In this document: positions 33,217 through 45,796 of the stretch, piece after piece | How positions within the stretch are numbered: the first letter of the stretch is position 1 | Layout of the letters: every line of letters starts with the position of its first letter | NCBI GenBank assembly: GCA_951640195.1 | Contig: OX621166.1 | Coordinates: 1,542,501 to 1,606,500, forward strand | Length of the DNA stretch: 64,000 nucleotides | Direction of reading: 5' to 3' | DNA from: Porpolomopsis calyptriformis | Lineage: Eukaryota; Basidiomycota; Agaricomycetes; Agaricales; Hygrophoraceae | Translations under genes and position numbers: made by a program | The notes under the pieces: model-generated | The model's database searches: none | Told to the model about the DNA's origin: nothing | The model's input: the letters and a program-made list of their open reading frames with translations, nothing else

Positions 33217-36200
33217 ATGTCTTTGTTGCAAGCGAAGGCGAGCGTTCCTCAATCGACTGAAGGATTAGATCAGTTCCGAGACCCCATGATTCGCCGACCG
33301 TCACTCAGTCTCTCCGATCGCGAAAGCGAGGATGATGGGGAAGAGCCCGACAGAAGTTATTCTTCACGCATGGAAGAACTTGTGGGTGAGGAGGAACACG
33401 AACTGGATCCGCTGAACGATAAAAGCGATGAGGAGGAGGAGGAGTTCGTCTATAATGGTGTAGACGCAGATGAGCACTTTGGCAACTACCATGACCAGCT
33501 GCGCGACGTACTCGGAGCTGACCACGACGAAAGTGCCATCTCCGAGGACGAGGTTGAGCAATCGTTGCTATACCGTAATGGAAAATCAGGATTTGGTGGT
33601 ATGGGCCAGACAGTGAGTTTTTGTGTATATGCAATAACCCCTTCACCAACAATATATTCTTCAGGACGACGAAGTCTTGACAGATCAAGACCACTCTACA
33701 TCTCTCATTACCTCAACCTCTATAATATCTTCAAGGGTCGGATCCCCAGGAGTCCTTGAGACACCCTCAAAGTTTCCCCGGCCATTTCTACATCCCTCAA
33801 TCTCCCGATTGCGCTCTGGCCTACCCCAATCCTCACATACACACTCAGCCAGCAGTGTAGGCACATTCCATTCTCGAGTATTCGACCCGATGTCACCATC
33901 ATCCTCCCACTTCTCATCCATGTCGCGAACATCGTCTTTGTCCAACTTAGGTCTCCCGGGCCAATCAGGTTCGCCGAGAGATGGCTCCCCGCCCGACAGA
34001 GTGGTTTTCAGGTGGACACCACTGCGTAGCATCACCAACCATGCGTTTACGTCGATCTCGTCCCAGCCTTCTGTATCAGGAGTGTCTGAGTTAGGATCCC
34101 CAACCGTCCTCGCTGCAAACGGTCTCATCTGTATAGGCACAGACAAGGGAAAGATCCTCGTTTATGATTTTAAACAGACATTGAAGTGTATATGTGGGAA
34201 CGATTCATCTGGTAGGCCAGCGTTTCAATATTTCGCCAGCTCATTTTGTTTATTACTCATTCTCCAGTCAGTACGGTGGGACCGGTAAGCGCGCTCGCTT
34301 TATCTCATGACCATACCTATGTGGCATCCGGCCACACATCCGGTCACATTCAGCTCTTCGATCTGAACAAACCTCAAACGCCTGCTCGACTCGTAGCTAC
34401 TCCCTCTCTTGCTGCCGTTGTGTCTGGTCGCAAGGAAGGTCACCTTTATGGCTCTCGTATCGTGAGCATTGGATTTGTAGCCGAACGACACACAGCAGTT
34501 GTTTCTGCGGATGAATACGGGCTAGCATTCTATCACAGTCTTGGAAAGTTGCTATTCGTCGAGGCTTCTGATATTCTCCGAATTCTTGGGAAATACCCCA
34601 AGGAGATTGTGGATTCGATTTCTCAAAGTACCGTCACCACTCCAAATACGTCCGCACCATCACGCGGTCGCAAGTCGCGGTCTACCATCCTTGCCATGAT
34701 GCCTCTCCCGCTAGGCACTGTACCCCATCCAACTGATGAGTTTAACGTTACCGCCCTGCTGACCCCAGCGAAGCTCGTCATTATTGGGATGAAACCTACC
34801 CCGAAAACATGGTTCAAACGTCCTCGCGGAGGAGCCGAGGAGGATGAGTCTTGGCCGAAATTCAAATGTAAAGGGACTTTGGCCTGGTTTCCCAGCGTTT
34901 CTTCTGGTGCAGTCGGACAGACCAGAGGGGCAAATGGCAACGAAAAGCCCAACGTCGTGTCTTCATCCACTACTCCCATACTTGCTTATTCTTGGGGTAT
35001 CACACTTTATTTATGTTCGGTTTCGGTGTCCAAGGTCAAACAAGCAACCCCCAACCCTAGGACTGGGAAAATAATCGAAGTTGAAGTGGGCAATGTAGTA
35101 GTAGAAGATACTGGCCAATGGACTGCTGACGAGGAGATTCTTGCTGTCCAACGGTTGAACGCCAATGTGGGTTCGTTCATCCCAAATTCTGAAGGGAACG
35201 AGCCTCTATTTATCTCTCGCATTTCCTAGCAACTCGTTGTCCTGACGTCTGTCATGTTGGGGGTCTACGACTTGCGACTGTCGAAGCTGATCGAGCACGT
35301 TCACTTTGACGCCCAGTTATTGGTTTCGCCATCATTTGTTTCAAAAACTAATGGTGCGATGTCCTCCGATTCCGTAGGAGATGTCGCCCATAGCCTACGA
35401 GTCTACAAGGGAAAAATATTCTTCCTCGCAAGTAACTTCATTTTCACGACCTTTCATGGGGGCTGACACCAGAAACACAGGGTCGAGAAGGTCTTCAAGT
35501 TGGAACACTTCTGACCTGGGCTGATCATATCCTGTCGTACGTCCAAGATGGTGATTTTCTGAAGGCAGTCGACACCTCAAGATCTTACTATCTGGGCGAG
35601 GCACCCGGCAATACCAATGGCCTTCCAGACGATCCGCAGCTGCGGGAACGCCTTGTAGGAGAGAAGATGCGCGACCTTATGGCAGCCTCTGCTCGGTATG
35701 CGTTTTCGGAAGATCGTATGACGGATGGAACGCATATTACGCAGAATGGCCGGGGCGTCGATAGAACACCATTGTTCGAAGGTCTCGTCTCAACTTGCGC
35801 GCGAGCCTGTGTTGCACTAAACGACTACGAGTTCTTGTTTGAAGATCTATTCCAGCAGTACGATGACATGGGAATATCACGAATATTCTTGCTGCAACTG
35901 CAAACGTTTGTTTTGGATAATTCCATCCGCCTTATTCCTCCACGGATTACCCAGCGACTTATTGCCTTGTTAGAGGACGACGGGCATCTCGAGTTGGCGG
36001 AGAAGATCATTTGGCATATTGATCCAGCTTGCTTGGATATCAATCAAGCTATTCGTCTCTGTCAAACACATCACCTTTACGACGCCCTCATATACGTCTA
36101 TACTCGTGCCATGAAAGATTATGTATTGCCCATCGTGGAGCTCCTCGGCCTTGTCCGCAAAGTACAGCAGTATCGGAGATCGCTGATGGACTCGGGACAA

Positions 36201-38222
36201 TTCAGCGCGAATGGAGATACCATCTCGGATGATGCCATGGAGCCAATCATTCTGAGTGCATACAAAATCTACCCGTATCTGAGCAACGTCCTGTCTGGAC
36301 TGGCTTATCCAAGCGAGGAAGCACTGGACCCGGAAGAAGCCTTTCAGGCGAAGAAAGATATTTATACTTTTCTGTTTTTCGGACGTACAAGTGTATGGCC
36401 CATTGGCGAGGGTGGAAAGCTCATTTTGACATCAGAAGCGGAAGGCGGGGATGAGCCGACCTACCCTTATGCTCGCCTTCTGCTTCATTTCGACGCAGAG
36501 TCCTTCTTGCACTCGCTTGACATTGCATTTGAAGATACGTATCTCAACGACGAGTCCCACAGCGTTGGTCGGCTCGTTATCGTCAAAACGTTATTCGAAA
36601 TCTTGACATCTGGAGACCTTTCTCCGAACGACAGTACATTCGTCAACATATTCATCGCTCGAAATGTCCCGAAGTATCCTCAGTTCATCCAGATTGCCCC
36701 CAGCGCGTTACACAACATCCTTATAGGGTTAGCCGATGATGTCGATCCGAGTACTCGCGAAGATCGCCAGTTGGCCGCAGAATATTTGCTCTCCGCGTAT
36801 GTCCCCCATGAAAGCGATCGCATCCTTCGCCTCTTTGAGAAGGCGGGTTTCTTCCGTATCCTTCGGTCATGGCATCGCCAGGAACGACGATGGGCCTCTT
36901 TATTGTCAACGTACCTACACGACCCTGATCTCCGTTCTGCGGAGGTCTTCGGTAATGCGAACGAGGTTCTTAACAGCTCTAAAAGGGCGAACAAGGGCCA
37001 CCTTCCACCTGAACTGCGCAATACCGTTGCCGATGCTCTACCGCTACTTTTGAAGTCCAGCGTGGCAAACACTGCGTTACTAATTGATGAACATATCCCT
37101 GATCTCCATGAGAATGCCTTGGAAGCTTTCGGACCTGATGGAGATCATCAACGCTTCATCTACCTCCGCCACCTCTTGGGACCCCATTCTGAAGCTGAGG
37201 GACAAATGAACCCGCTGCGACATCCAGAGCCATCTTTGAAAGTAGCAAAACATCTGCGACACCTCTATATATCGTTCTCGTGTCGATATCATCCGTCCGG
37301 AGTCGTCGAAATCCTGAAATCATTTCCTTCCGACTACTTTGACTGGAAGCAAGTTTCAGAGATTTGCGAAGCGAATGAAGTTTTTGACGCGGTTATCTGG
37401 GCTGAAAATTGGCAAGGCAACCCTCGGGGCGCTCTTGCAAAGGCTCTGTCCTTCCAAAAACTCCTGACACACCGGATCGTCAAATTCCTCTCGACACCAG
37501 ATAAAGTCGTTTCTTCACAGGCAGTATCAAGTCTCCGTAGCGATGTTGACGCATTGAAGGCAGTGGGGCGATCAGCGATGACCCTTTGTCTTGAACGCTC
37601 TCAAGATCCTTCTGTCACCGACATACCATTGGAGGACATATGGTTCCAGTTGCTCAATAGTCAAATCAACTCAGTGCAGAACGTGTCTAGTTGCTGCTCT
37701 GCGGAAGCGGTGTCTGGGCCAGGTAACCAAACATTCGACGATGAGGCTATCGAACTCGAGTGGAGCATTTTGTCAGCCTTGCGTTCGCTTGTACAGGAAA
37801 CTTTTGGGTCGCTTTTATCCACCAGTTCAACACACGCCGTCTCCTTCCCTCGCTTGTTCAAACAGCTGGTCGATCCGGCCACTCATGTTGAACACTCCAT
37901 GGGTACGCCGTACAAAGAAATCAGGACAATCTTGTCTGCCATGCTGGAATCATATCGCACTGATGGGGATATGCTTATTATAACCAAGCACCTCGCCAAC
38001 CGAGATTTATTCAATACCATGGAACATGCCTCGCGGGAAAGGGCTCGAGGGTGGACATCATCACATGCGACATGTTCTTTTTGTCGACAACCTCTTCTCA
38101 CAATCAAAAAATCGGGATCTTCTATGGCAGTGGTAGCGGAGAATATCACCGGTGATGATGATGTTCAGATAGTTGTATCCCGGACAGGTAGTACGTTTCA
38201 CTGTAAATGTTCACCTCCTTAA
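33217..38222 (+). CDS. VPS8: CORVET subunit Vps8
   Basis: Vps8 is the Rab5-binding subunit of the CORVET endosomal tethering complex. The acidic, disordered N-terminus is followed by a WD-like propeller: NGLICIGTDKGKILVYDFKQ, VGPVSALALSHDHTYVASGH, TSGHIQLFDLNKPQTPARL, VVSADEYGLAFYHSLGKLLF. Then come QLVVLTSVMLGVYDLRLSKL, TWADHILSYVQDGDFL and a long helical solenoid (35667-38000). The C-terminus has a reduced RING: CSFC at the start and FHCKC at the end, enough for one zinc site only. Two splice choices matter. A stop in frame at 35227 is removed by the intron 35167-35229. The next intron, 35428-35480, must start GC to join KIFFL with GREGLQ. Confidence 0.93.
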
Positions 38223-38297
38223 TCTCTACTAGACGCGATGTAACTCGATTTGGGAAGGCATTTTTCATTTCTTGGGCTGGTAGATCAATTCACGAAT

Positions 38298-41200
38298 CTA
38301 GAGTGGAGAAAAGATCTGAACCGACGTCAACTTTTCAGTGGAATCTGACTCACCCTCCGAGGAGTTCAAGTGCACCATCTGATCGAGTGCTTTGAATCCC
38401 TCACTTGCGTCGAGATCAACCCCGAGGGACTGAGCGTCCTTGCCAAATAACTCGACATCGAGGATCATCTGGATCCGTATCCGTTCCTCGTCTTCTTCGT
38501 TTCCCGCCGCATTCGAACCCCCGCTCCCAAATAGCGAAAACGTCGACTGTCTCCCCTTTTTGAGCCGTCTCAGCGATTCTTCAGTTTTCTTCATCGCCGT
38601 GAGGTAGTATATGTATCTTGATTTATAATCGTTATTTTTGCAGTGGGGCAAAGCGAAACACAGTCTGGCAGACGGTGTATAATATTGATTGAGTACGTAC
38701 CTTTGTGAAGCATTCTCGAAAACCTCTTTCGCATAAGACTGTAAGAAATCGTTCTTCAAAGACGCACCAGGACCGTCGCCAGTGCCGATAGCGAAAAAAA
38801 ATTTAACAGGGCGCAGGATAGATGACACGAAGTAACTTGGCTCCGTTGGCGTTCGTTTGTTCGACATCGCTCGAAACTGCGAGGGTATGGACCGCACAGG
38901 GAGCAAAGCATCACACGACCTTCTACTCAAAATCCCAACAATCTGAACTGATATTGGCGGCACGAGTGAAGTCAATGTCGATAGTGTATGGTTCAGGGCA
39001 TCTTTTGTGCAACAAGTAAGCATTTCCCGCTCCAAAGGAAAGGTAAATCGGGATGGAGACGGACCTTCCGGATTGACATTATCACCATCATCAACGACAC
39101 TTGAGGTTTCAGGTAACATCATGCTAATTTCCTCTCGCCACAACGTCATCACCTTCATCCTTATGGCTGTGATATCAACAATTGCGGCAGCCCATTGGCG
39201 TAGTTGTGTGTCATCCGCTGCATTACTTTCCGTGGAAAGGGCATCAGCGGGTTGGAGCACTGGGGTGGCCGATCGGGACGATGGACCGGGACCGGAGGCC
39301 TAAGTAGAGTCGATAGAACATGAGCAAACCTAACCAGGGGCAGTGAAAAATAGAATGAACGCTTCTCACCCCGCTTGGATCGGTGGCCGAGCTGCCACCA
39401 GGCCTAGGTATAGTATCAAAAGCCGGTAAACAGTTGGTCAACCACGTTTTGTGCCTGCTTATAAGCTTGGTGTGCCCAAAGTTTTCAAAGGTCAGAGGTC
39501 AGTCACCGTGTAAGCGATCAGACACGGCCCACCTGCAGAGTTAACTTCCAGAAGCGATATCCGAGTTCAGGTATGTACACCTCCGCACTCCAACAAGACA
39601 GGATAGCGAGCCAAACAGTAGCCGCCTGGGCTGTTGCAAATGTGGTTTCCTCTTTTTATTTATTTAGATCGACATGAGAGCATATCAATATATCAGCTAA
39701 GGAGAACCGTACCTTTACTGGTGGTCGTAGCAGGCTCCACCACCGATGCCGTCGAAAGAGAATTCTCGACCTTGGTCACAATCTCTTTCCAACGCATCTG
39801 AAAGTAAACAGGGAGCTGCCACCGTTTTTCGAATGCCAGGTAAACAGGATGAGTCCGTAATGCCTCGATGGATTGCACAGATGGCGCAAGAAACTCGAGA
39901 GACCGGATGAACGCTTGGGTCGTTTCATAATGCTATGTGTCCCAAAAGAAAAAAAGCAGAGTGTCGATTGAGTTGTTGAACACACGTATATCACGCACAC
40001 CCAACACACCTTCCGAAACTCGTTCGGTCTACCAGCGGAAAACACGACACTCCCAAGTTCATCCATAACAGCCCTACCGATCTCCCCCCAAACCACGTTG
40101 GCCATAATCTCAAATCCTTTCCGCCCTCCTTTTGGCGATGATGACCTACCTGGCGCCGCAACCAACGAGACCGCACCCTTTGCCTCTATGCCAAACCTTT
40201 CCGGCTGTCTTGTGCGTGATCCAGTTGCTGATTTCACAACCGAGACTTTCTCTGCGATGTCCATGATCCGACACATATCTCTCTCTACGAATCGCAGAAT
40301 CTGGTTGTACACCGTTGCAAGGCTGTCCTCCGTGTCGTCAAGAAGGTGGGAGTGTAAGGAGCTAGTGGTGGCACCTAGTTGGAAAGGGTTTTGCTTTGAG
40401 GCAAATGCTGTGAAGGGGGTGTATGGAGTATGGGGTGGGTGATTTATGGCAGTAGTGGAAGCGAATGGAAAGTGGTTGGAACGGTTGGGGAAGGGGGTGT
40501 GCGGCACGATAGGGGAGTGAGGGGCAGCTAATGCGTCTGGGAATATCGTCTGCGATCGAAGAGTTAAATAACCGAGTCCGAGAGCATTAGGAGTCAACGA
40601 GAAGGAAGCGTACTTTCTTAACGAATCTGCGGACAAGTTCTCGCTTCAGGACATCTTCTGCGTCTTTCCACAGTTCCAGAATGTCGTACGTCCGCAAACA
40701 CTCGGTGAGATCCGCGGTCCATTTGGCCTTATCCATCTCTGTGGGTTTCCACTCAGCTTTGCTCCGGGTGAGGGAGGTCAATGTTGAGGCAAACAGGTGA
40801 TCGAGATCCGAAGATAACGTGGATTGGATCCTGTCAATGCGCTGTGATGCCGGCCGATTGGAAGAGTTGGTCAGAAAAAGCCAACGCAGAAGGACAAGGG
40901 AAGCTTACAAACCCATTGAATTTCATCCATGAAGGCGCATTTATCTGCGCGAGCTTTTGAAGTATGATACAAGAGCTGTGTATATTCTGCAGCCACGCGC
41001 CCAAGGTGTTTTGCGCGATTACCGATCCTGTGAGGGATGGCGAGTATTTGAGATGAGATATGAGAGAGAAAAAGGAGAGGTTAACTTTTCCTCGAGGTTG
41101 TTTTCGTCCTCGGGAACGCTGCTCAAGTGTGCGGGAATCCTGAGGCCGTTCTCGTTGGAAGAAGATGCAGCATTTTCGATGGGTGATGCAATGTGCAAGA

Positions 41201-41817
41201 GAGATTCTAGGCGGGTGATGGAATCGGAAATCTTGAGCAACAAGTTGAGCAAGGCCTGTAGATGACGTTTCAAGCCGGAAGCGACGGATAGCTGAAGGAC
41301 AAATACCATCTCATCTCGTAGGATGGCCCGCTTCTTCAATTTTTCCTGGATGGCATCTTGGATAATTTGGAGCCCTTGCTTTGATTCCTATCACAAATTA
41401 CAGTGGAGTTCTTTGGACGAAAGGAGAAGAAAAACACACGAGGACTTGTAATTTCAGATCGGCGAGAGGACGCCTTAATCTGTCCAACCTGACACCCTCG
41501 CCTCTCAAATCGGTGCTTAGACTGATAAAAGCCTCGTAGTCATCGTTAATAAGCTTGACGAGTTCCTCCTTCAAAGTCAGCAGGTAATCTCTCAGTTCCG
41601 AACGCAAATCTGGCAGGGAGGTGAATGGGCGTGAGAGCAAGAAATCCTCGACGTTAAAGACGTCTGCCGAAAGATGTGGATTATCATGGTTAAGAGGGAC
41701 AAAAACAGGGAGGGCGTGTGAGAGCCCGCAGTGAGGTCCTAAGACGCCTTCACGATCAGCGAGCTCTTCAGCCAGACGGTCGAGCTCAAAGGGATCTCGT
41801 GAGGGAGGATCGTGCAT
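38298..41817 (-). CDS. COG2: Conserved oligomeric Golgi complex subunit 2
   Basis: COG is the multisubunit tether for retrograde transport in the Golgi; Cog2 is in its lobe A. The first exon shows the family's start: FNVEDFLLSRPFTSLPDLRS, LRDYLLTLKEELVKLINDDY, FISLSTDLRGEGVRLDRLRR, ADLKLQ, joined to ESKQGLQIIQDAIQEKL. Helical segments continue through HLQALLNLLLKISDSITRLE and WRIDRIQSTLSSDLDHLF. The later conserved part includes ILELWKDAEDVLKRELVRRF, NQILRFVERDMCRIMDIAEK, WGEIGRAVMDELGSVVFSAG and RWQLPVYFQMRWKEI. The last long exon (38298-39260) reads to a stop 75 bases from the VPS8 stop. The start at 41817 lies 35 bases below the PRKRIP1 stop on the same strand. Confidence 0.92.
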
Positions 41818-41852
41818 GTCGTTGTCGTCGTCGTCGTCGTGAGTGGCTGTAC

Positions 41853-42560
41853 CTACTCATCATGTATTACAATTTTTTCCGTTTCTACGATATTGGCTGT
41901 CTGCTCTAGTTCAGTCGGGCCCGTCGTCGAACCCTCCTGCTGTTCGTCGTCCGAACCGTTCCCGGCCTCATCAACATCGTCTTCGTCGCTCTCTTTGCCA
42001 GGCTTTCTGAACACCAATTCTTTCCCATTGACCAGTCTCCTTTTCTTGATCGCAATCTCCGCAGACTTTGCCTCCCCCCCGGCAGCATTATTACTCTCGC
42101 TCGTCGTCTTTTTATTTTTTGCCCGCTCCTTCTTCTTTTGTCTCTTTGCGCGATTTTTGGCCGTCTTTGAGTGGATCTCGAATTCTGCTTCTCGTCGCCT
42201 ACGTTCGAATTCAGCAGCCTCAGCTTCCTGTTCACGAGATCATCAACAGAGTTCACAGCAGGGTAACTTGTGTAGTCCACGAACTTTCTGGGCAGCTTCG
42301 TCCAGCAACTTGAGTCGTTCATATTCTCTTCTCCGGCTCGCCTTGTAAACGTGAAACTCTCCGCTCCCTGCCCCGGCGCTGGAACCCTGAACGTTCTTCA
42401 TCATTTCTCGCGCCGGTCGAATCGTTTTCTCCTTGGGTGGCGGAGGAACATAAGCCGATTTTGATGGATCCTTGAGCAGCTTTTCAAGCTGCATGCGCTG
42501 CCGTTCAACTGGTGTGAGTGCATGTCGGTTGACGGGTGCTTGAGAAGACTCAGTAGACAT
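41853..42560 (-). CDS. PRKRIP1-like spliceosome-associated protein (DUF1168)
   Basis: Two exons give about 215 residues. The conserved core reads TPVERQRMQLEKLLKDPSKS, then PPPPKEK and GEFHVYKASRRREYERLKLL, joined across the intron (GTTCGT...GAACAG) to EAEAAEFERRRREAEFEIHS and a Lys-rich KNRAKRQKKKERAKNKK. This matches human PRKRIP1, a long-helix protein of the catalytic spliceosome. The C-terminus is acidic. The gene sits immediately upstream of COG2 on the same strand, with only 35 bases between its stop and the COG2 ATG. That leaves no room for normal 3' processing plus a separate promoter outside coding sequence. Confidence 0.9.
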
Positions 42561-42814
42561 TGCTATATCGGTCACATGACCAACCCATCGTCTTTCACCG
42601 TTCACGCTCCTCCTACACATACAATGTAGATATTTACGACACAGCGCACTCGGTTTCTGCGGCACCAAATATCGTCTCTACCACCAGCTATCACCCCCCA
42701 CCAAGCTATCACCAGAATGAACTTGACCTTGGCGTGCACGTGATCGTGTGAATATATGACTCAGCAACTACCTCTTGACCCGTTCGGGACACGGACACGC
42801 ACCAATTCCTTGTC

Positions 42815-45694
42815 ATGTTCTCTGGCTATCGCTTACTACTTTTTTGGGGCGCTCTTGTCCTGTTCCCTCTTTCTGTCACTTCCTTCTATCTTCCCGGTGT
42901 AGCGCCGCATGATTATTATGCCGGAGATCAAGTCAACCTGTTTGTAAACGCACTCACACCGATGCTGTCCAGTAGCGATGACGCGAAACTGGTACGTGTC
43001 TTGTAGGACTGTCTGTGAAGTGGTGATGACAATCCCAACGAATGTGAAAAGAAATCTTTAGTCAATTGTAAGTTCATGTCTGACGCCCGGCGCAACTAAT
43101 CCTGAGCTTCTCTTCAAGACGACTACTACAACCCAAAATTCCATTTTTGCCCACCGGAAGGAGGGCCCAAGAAGCAGCCCGAATCTTTGGGATCCGTCCT
43201 ATTTGGTGACCGCATATTCAACTCTAAATATCAGGTATGTATTCCAACACAAGACCCCGTACCCCTCTTCCTGAACTATTCTATCAGATTCAGATGCTGG
43301 AAAATAATGGAACCTGCCAGACCCTTTGCACAGTAGACAATGTGCCTGCAGAAGATGCCAAGTTTATCAACGATCGTATCAGGGAACACTATGCCCTCAA
43401 CTGGCTGATCGACGGACTGCCCGCAGCGGAAATGAAAGTAGACATTCGGAATGGAGACACATTTTTTGACATGGGTTTCAACCTGGGTAACGATTCTCGC
43501 CCCCAGTTCCCTGCATTAAACAATCATTATGAAATCGTTTTAAGGTTGGTGCTTTCTTCTTTGAGCGCTGTCCTGTTTACCCATCCTGCTTCATCTCATA
43601 GATACCACTCTCCATCACCAGACAGACATCGTATTGTAGGCGTTCTAGTTTGGCCCTCAAGGTACCTCAACTTCTTCCTCTTCCATTTCTGTCATCTCAT
43701 CACAATGCTGTCGACAGTATTGGAGGGCCTCAGGACGGCGTGGCAACCTGCAATGCTGACAGCACCACAAACCTCATATTGCATGAAGACCAGCCCAACA
43801 CTATTAGGTACACGTATCGGGTGATTTGGAATGTTGGTTTCGTCGACTCAATCATTAGTAGATTCACGCTAATAATGCCTCTTTTCTCCAGGAGTCTGAT
43901 ACACCGTGGGTACGTCACCATAAATGTTTCTCTGCTAATACTCAGTGACTCCTCGTGGCAGGCCACCCGATGGGACAACTATCTCCACATATTTGATCCG
44001 CGGATCCACTGGTTTAGTCTTATCAACTCTCTCGTTATCGTGGTTTTCCTTTGTGTCATGGTCTCCATGATTCTCCTACGAAGCGTTTCGCGAGACGTCA
44101 GTCCCTCCTTTACTTCTCCGTTCGATAAGTTTCTCACGTGTCATAGATTTCGCGGTACAACGCCATCGACTTGAGTGTCAGTTACTATATATCTTACATT
44201 ACATTGCCGACTAAAGGATATTCACAGGAAGATGTTCAGGAAGATTGGGGTTGGAAACTCGTGCACAGAGAAGTGTTCCGAACCCCTAGCTTACCTATGC
44301 TTCTTTCGGTCATGGTGGGCAATGGCGTCCAGTTGTGTACTATGGTTGCCGTGACACTAGGTATCATCTACATTATTACTATATCATGCACACCATGAAT
44401 AATGGTTCCTTTTTTCTAGTATTTGCCCTCCTCGGTTTCCTCTCCCCTTCGAACCGCGGTTCCCTGGCCACCGTCATGATGATCTGCTGGACATTCTTCG
44501 GGGGGTATGCGCAGGCACACTCTTCATCACCCTAAATTGCTCATGTAAGCTGAATGCCTTTAGGATCGGCGGGTACGCCTCCAGCAGGGTATATATATCC
44601 CTAGGAGGCACAGACCGCAGAAAGAACGCATTTTTCACGGCGACCATTCTGCCTACGTGAGTCACAGTATCCTCTCCAGCACAACCGTCAAGTTAATGCT
44701 ATGCAGATTAATCTTCGTAATCGTCTTTCTCCTCAACTTCTTTCTCCTTGCTGCAGGTTCTTCTGGTGCCGTTCCATTTGGTGTGTTTCAGTTTCTCTCA
44801 ACTATCGGTGGACTTTTTTGACACCATTTTCTCAGGCACAATGCTTCTTATTGTTGTTTTGTGGTTTGGTATCTCCGCCCCTTTATCTGCAGTAGGAGCA
44901 TACTATGGGACCAAGCATGGAGTAAGAACAACGACATTTTCCCCGCCTGTATATCAATTCACTCTACTATCTTATCCAGGCCGTCTATCATCCCACCCGT
45001 GTCAATCGAATACCGCGTCAGATCCCTCCATGTCCTCGTTACCTTCGTCCTTGGGTAATATCCTGGCTATCCATGTTGATACCATCGCTGACTCTCGTTT
45101 CAGGCAGCTGCCATCCTTAGTGGCATTCTTCCATTCGGTGAGGCCATAAACTTTTTGGGCCCAAATTTATTGACTAAAGTTTCACGCAGGTGCTGCGTTT
45201 GTCGAGTTGTATTTTGTCATGTCAAGCCTATTCGCTTCGCGTGCATACTACGCATTCGGCTTCCTAGCATTGACCGCTGGTGTCGTTGCCCTCACTACCG
45301 CAACTGTGACGATTCTTTTCACATACTTTATTTTGTGCGCTGAAGAATATAGGTGTGTGCCAGCGTGCGATAATGGATTGACTGATTCTCATACTGATTG
45401 TAGATGGCAATGGCGCGCTTTCTTGACTGGAGGCGGTAGCTCGTTCTGGCTTTTGGCTTACGGGTTGTTTTACTGGGCATCCAGACTATCTCTTGGTTCC
45501 TTTTCGAATGTTGTTTTGTATCTCGGATATCTATTCCTCATTGTTCTCCTCGATTTCCTCGTCACAGGTAAGCCAAGTACCCTCACATAAATTATTCCAA
45601 TTAACCAAAGTCGTTATCCCGCGCAGGAACCATTGGATTCCTCGCATCGTATTGGGCCGTTCGTAGGCTGTATAGTGCTATCCGAACCGATTAA
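42815..45694 (+). CDS. TM9 superfamily (EMP70/nonaspanin) membrane protein
   Basis: The signal peptide (MFSGYRLLLFWGALVLFPLS) leads into FYLPGVAPHDYYAGDQVNLF, the family's opening block. The lumenal part follows with YDYYNPKFHFCPPEGGP, LGSVLFGDRIFNSKYQI, HYALNWLIDGLPAAEM and RWDNYLHIFDPRIHWFSLIN. Nine membrane segments follow, including NSLVIVVFLCVMVSMILL, LVFALLGFLSPSNRGSL, IFVIVFLLNFFLLAAGSSGA, FVELYFVMSSLFASRAYYAF and YLGYLFLIVLLDFLVTGTIG. The last exon ends RRLYSAIRTD, a basic tail in place of the KxD/E Golgi signal usual in this family, with the stop at 45692. TM9 proteins act in endosome/Golgi sorting of membrane proteins. At least ten introns are present; I did not fix every junction. 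Confidence 0.93.
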
Positions 45695-45796
45695 TGTGGA
45701 CGTTGTAACGATACTTAGAATGCACAATACATGCATTGAGATATATAGTTTCACGGATATTCCTTGGTCTACAAGTTTAGGACATCTAGGTATTGT

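Noticed and set aside
35227..35229. In-frame TAG in VPS8, suggesting a broken gene
   Set aside because: It is the last three bases of a good intron (35167-35229, GTGGGT to TTTCCTAG) that joins RLNAN to QLVVLTS.
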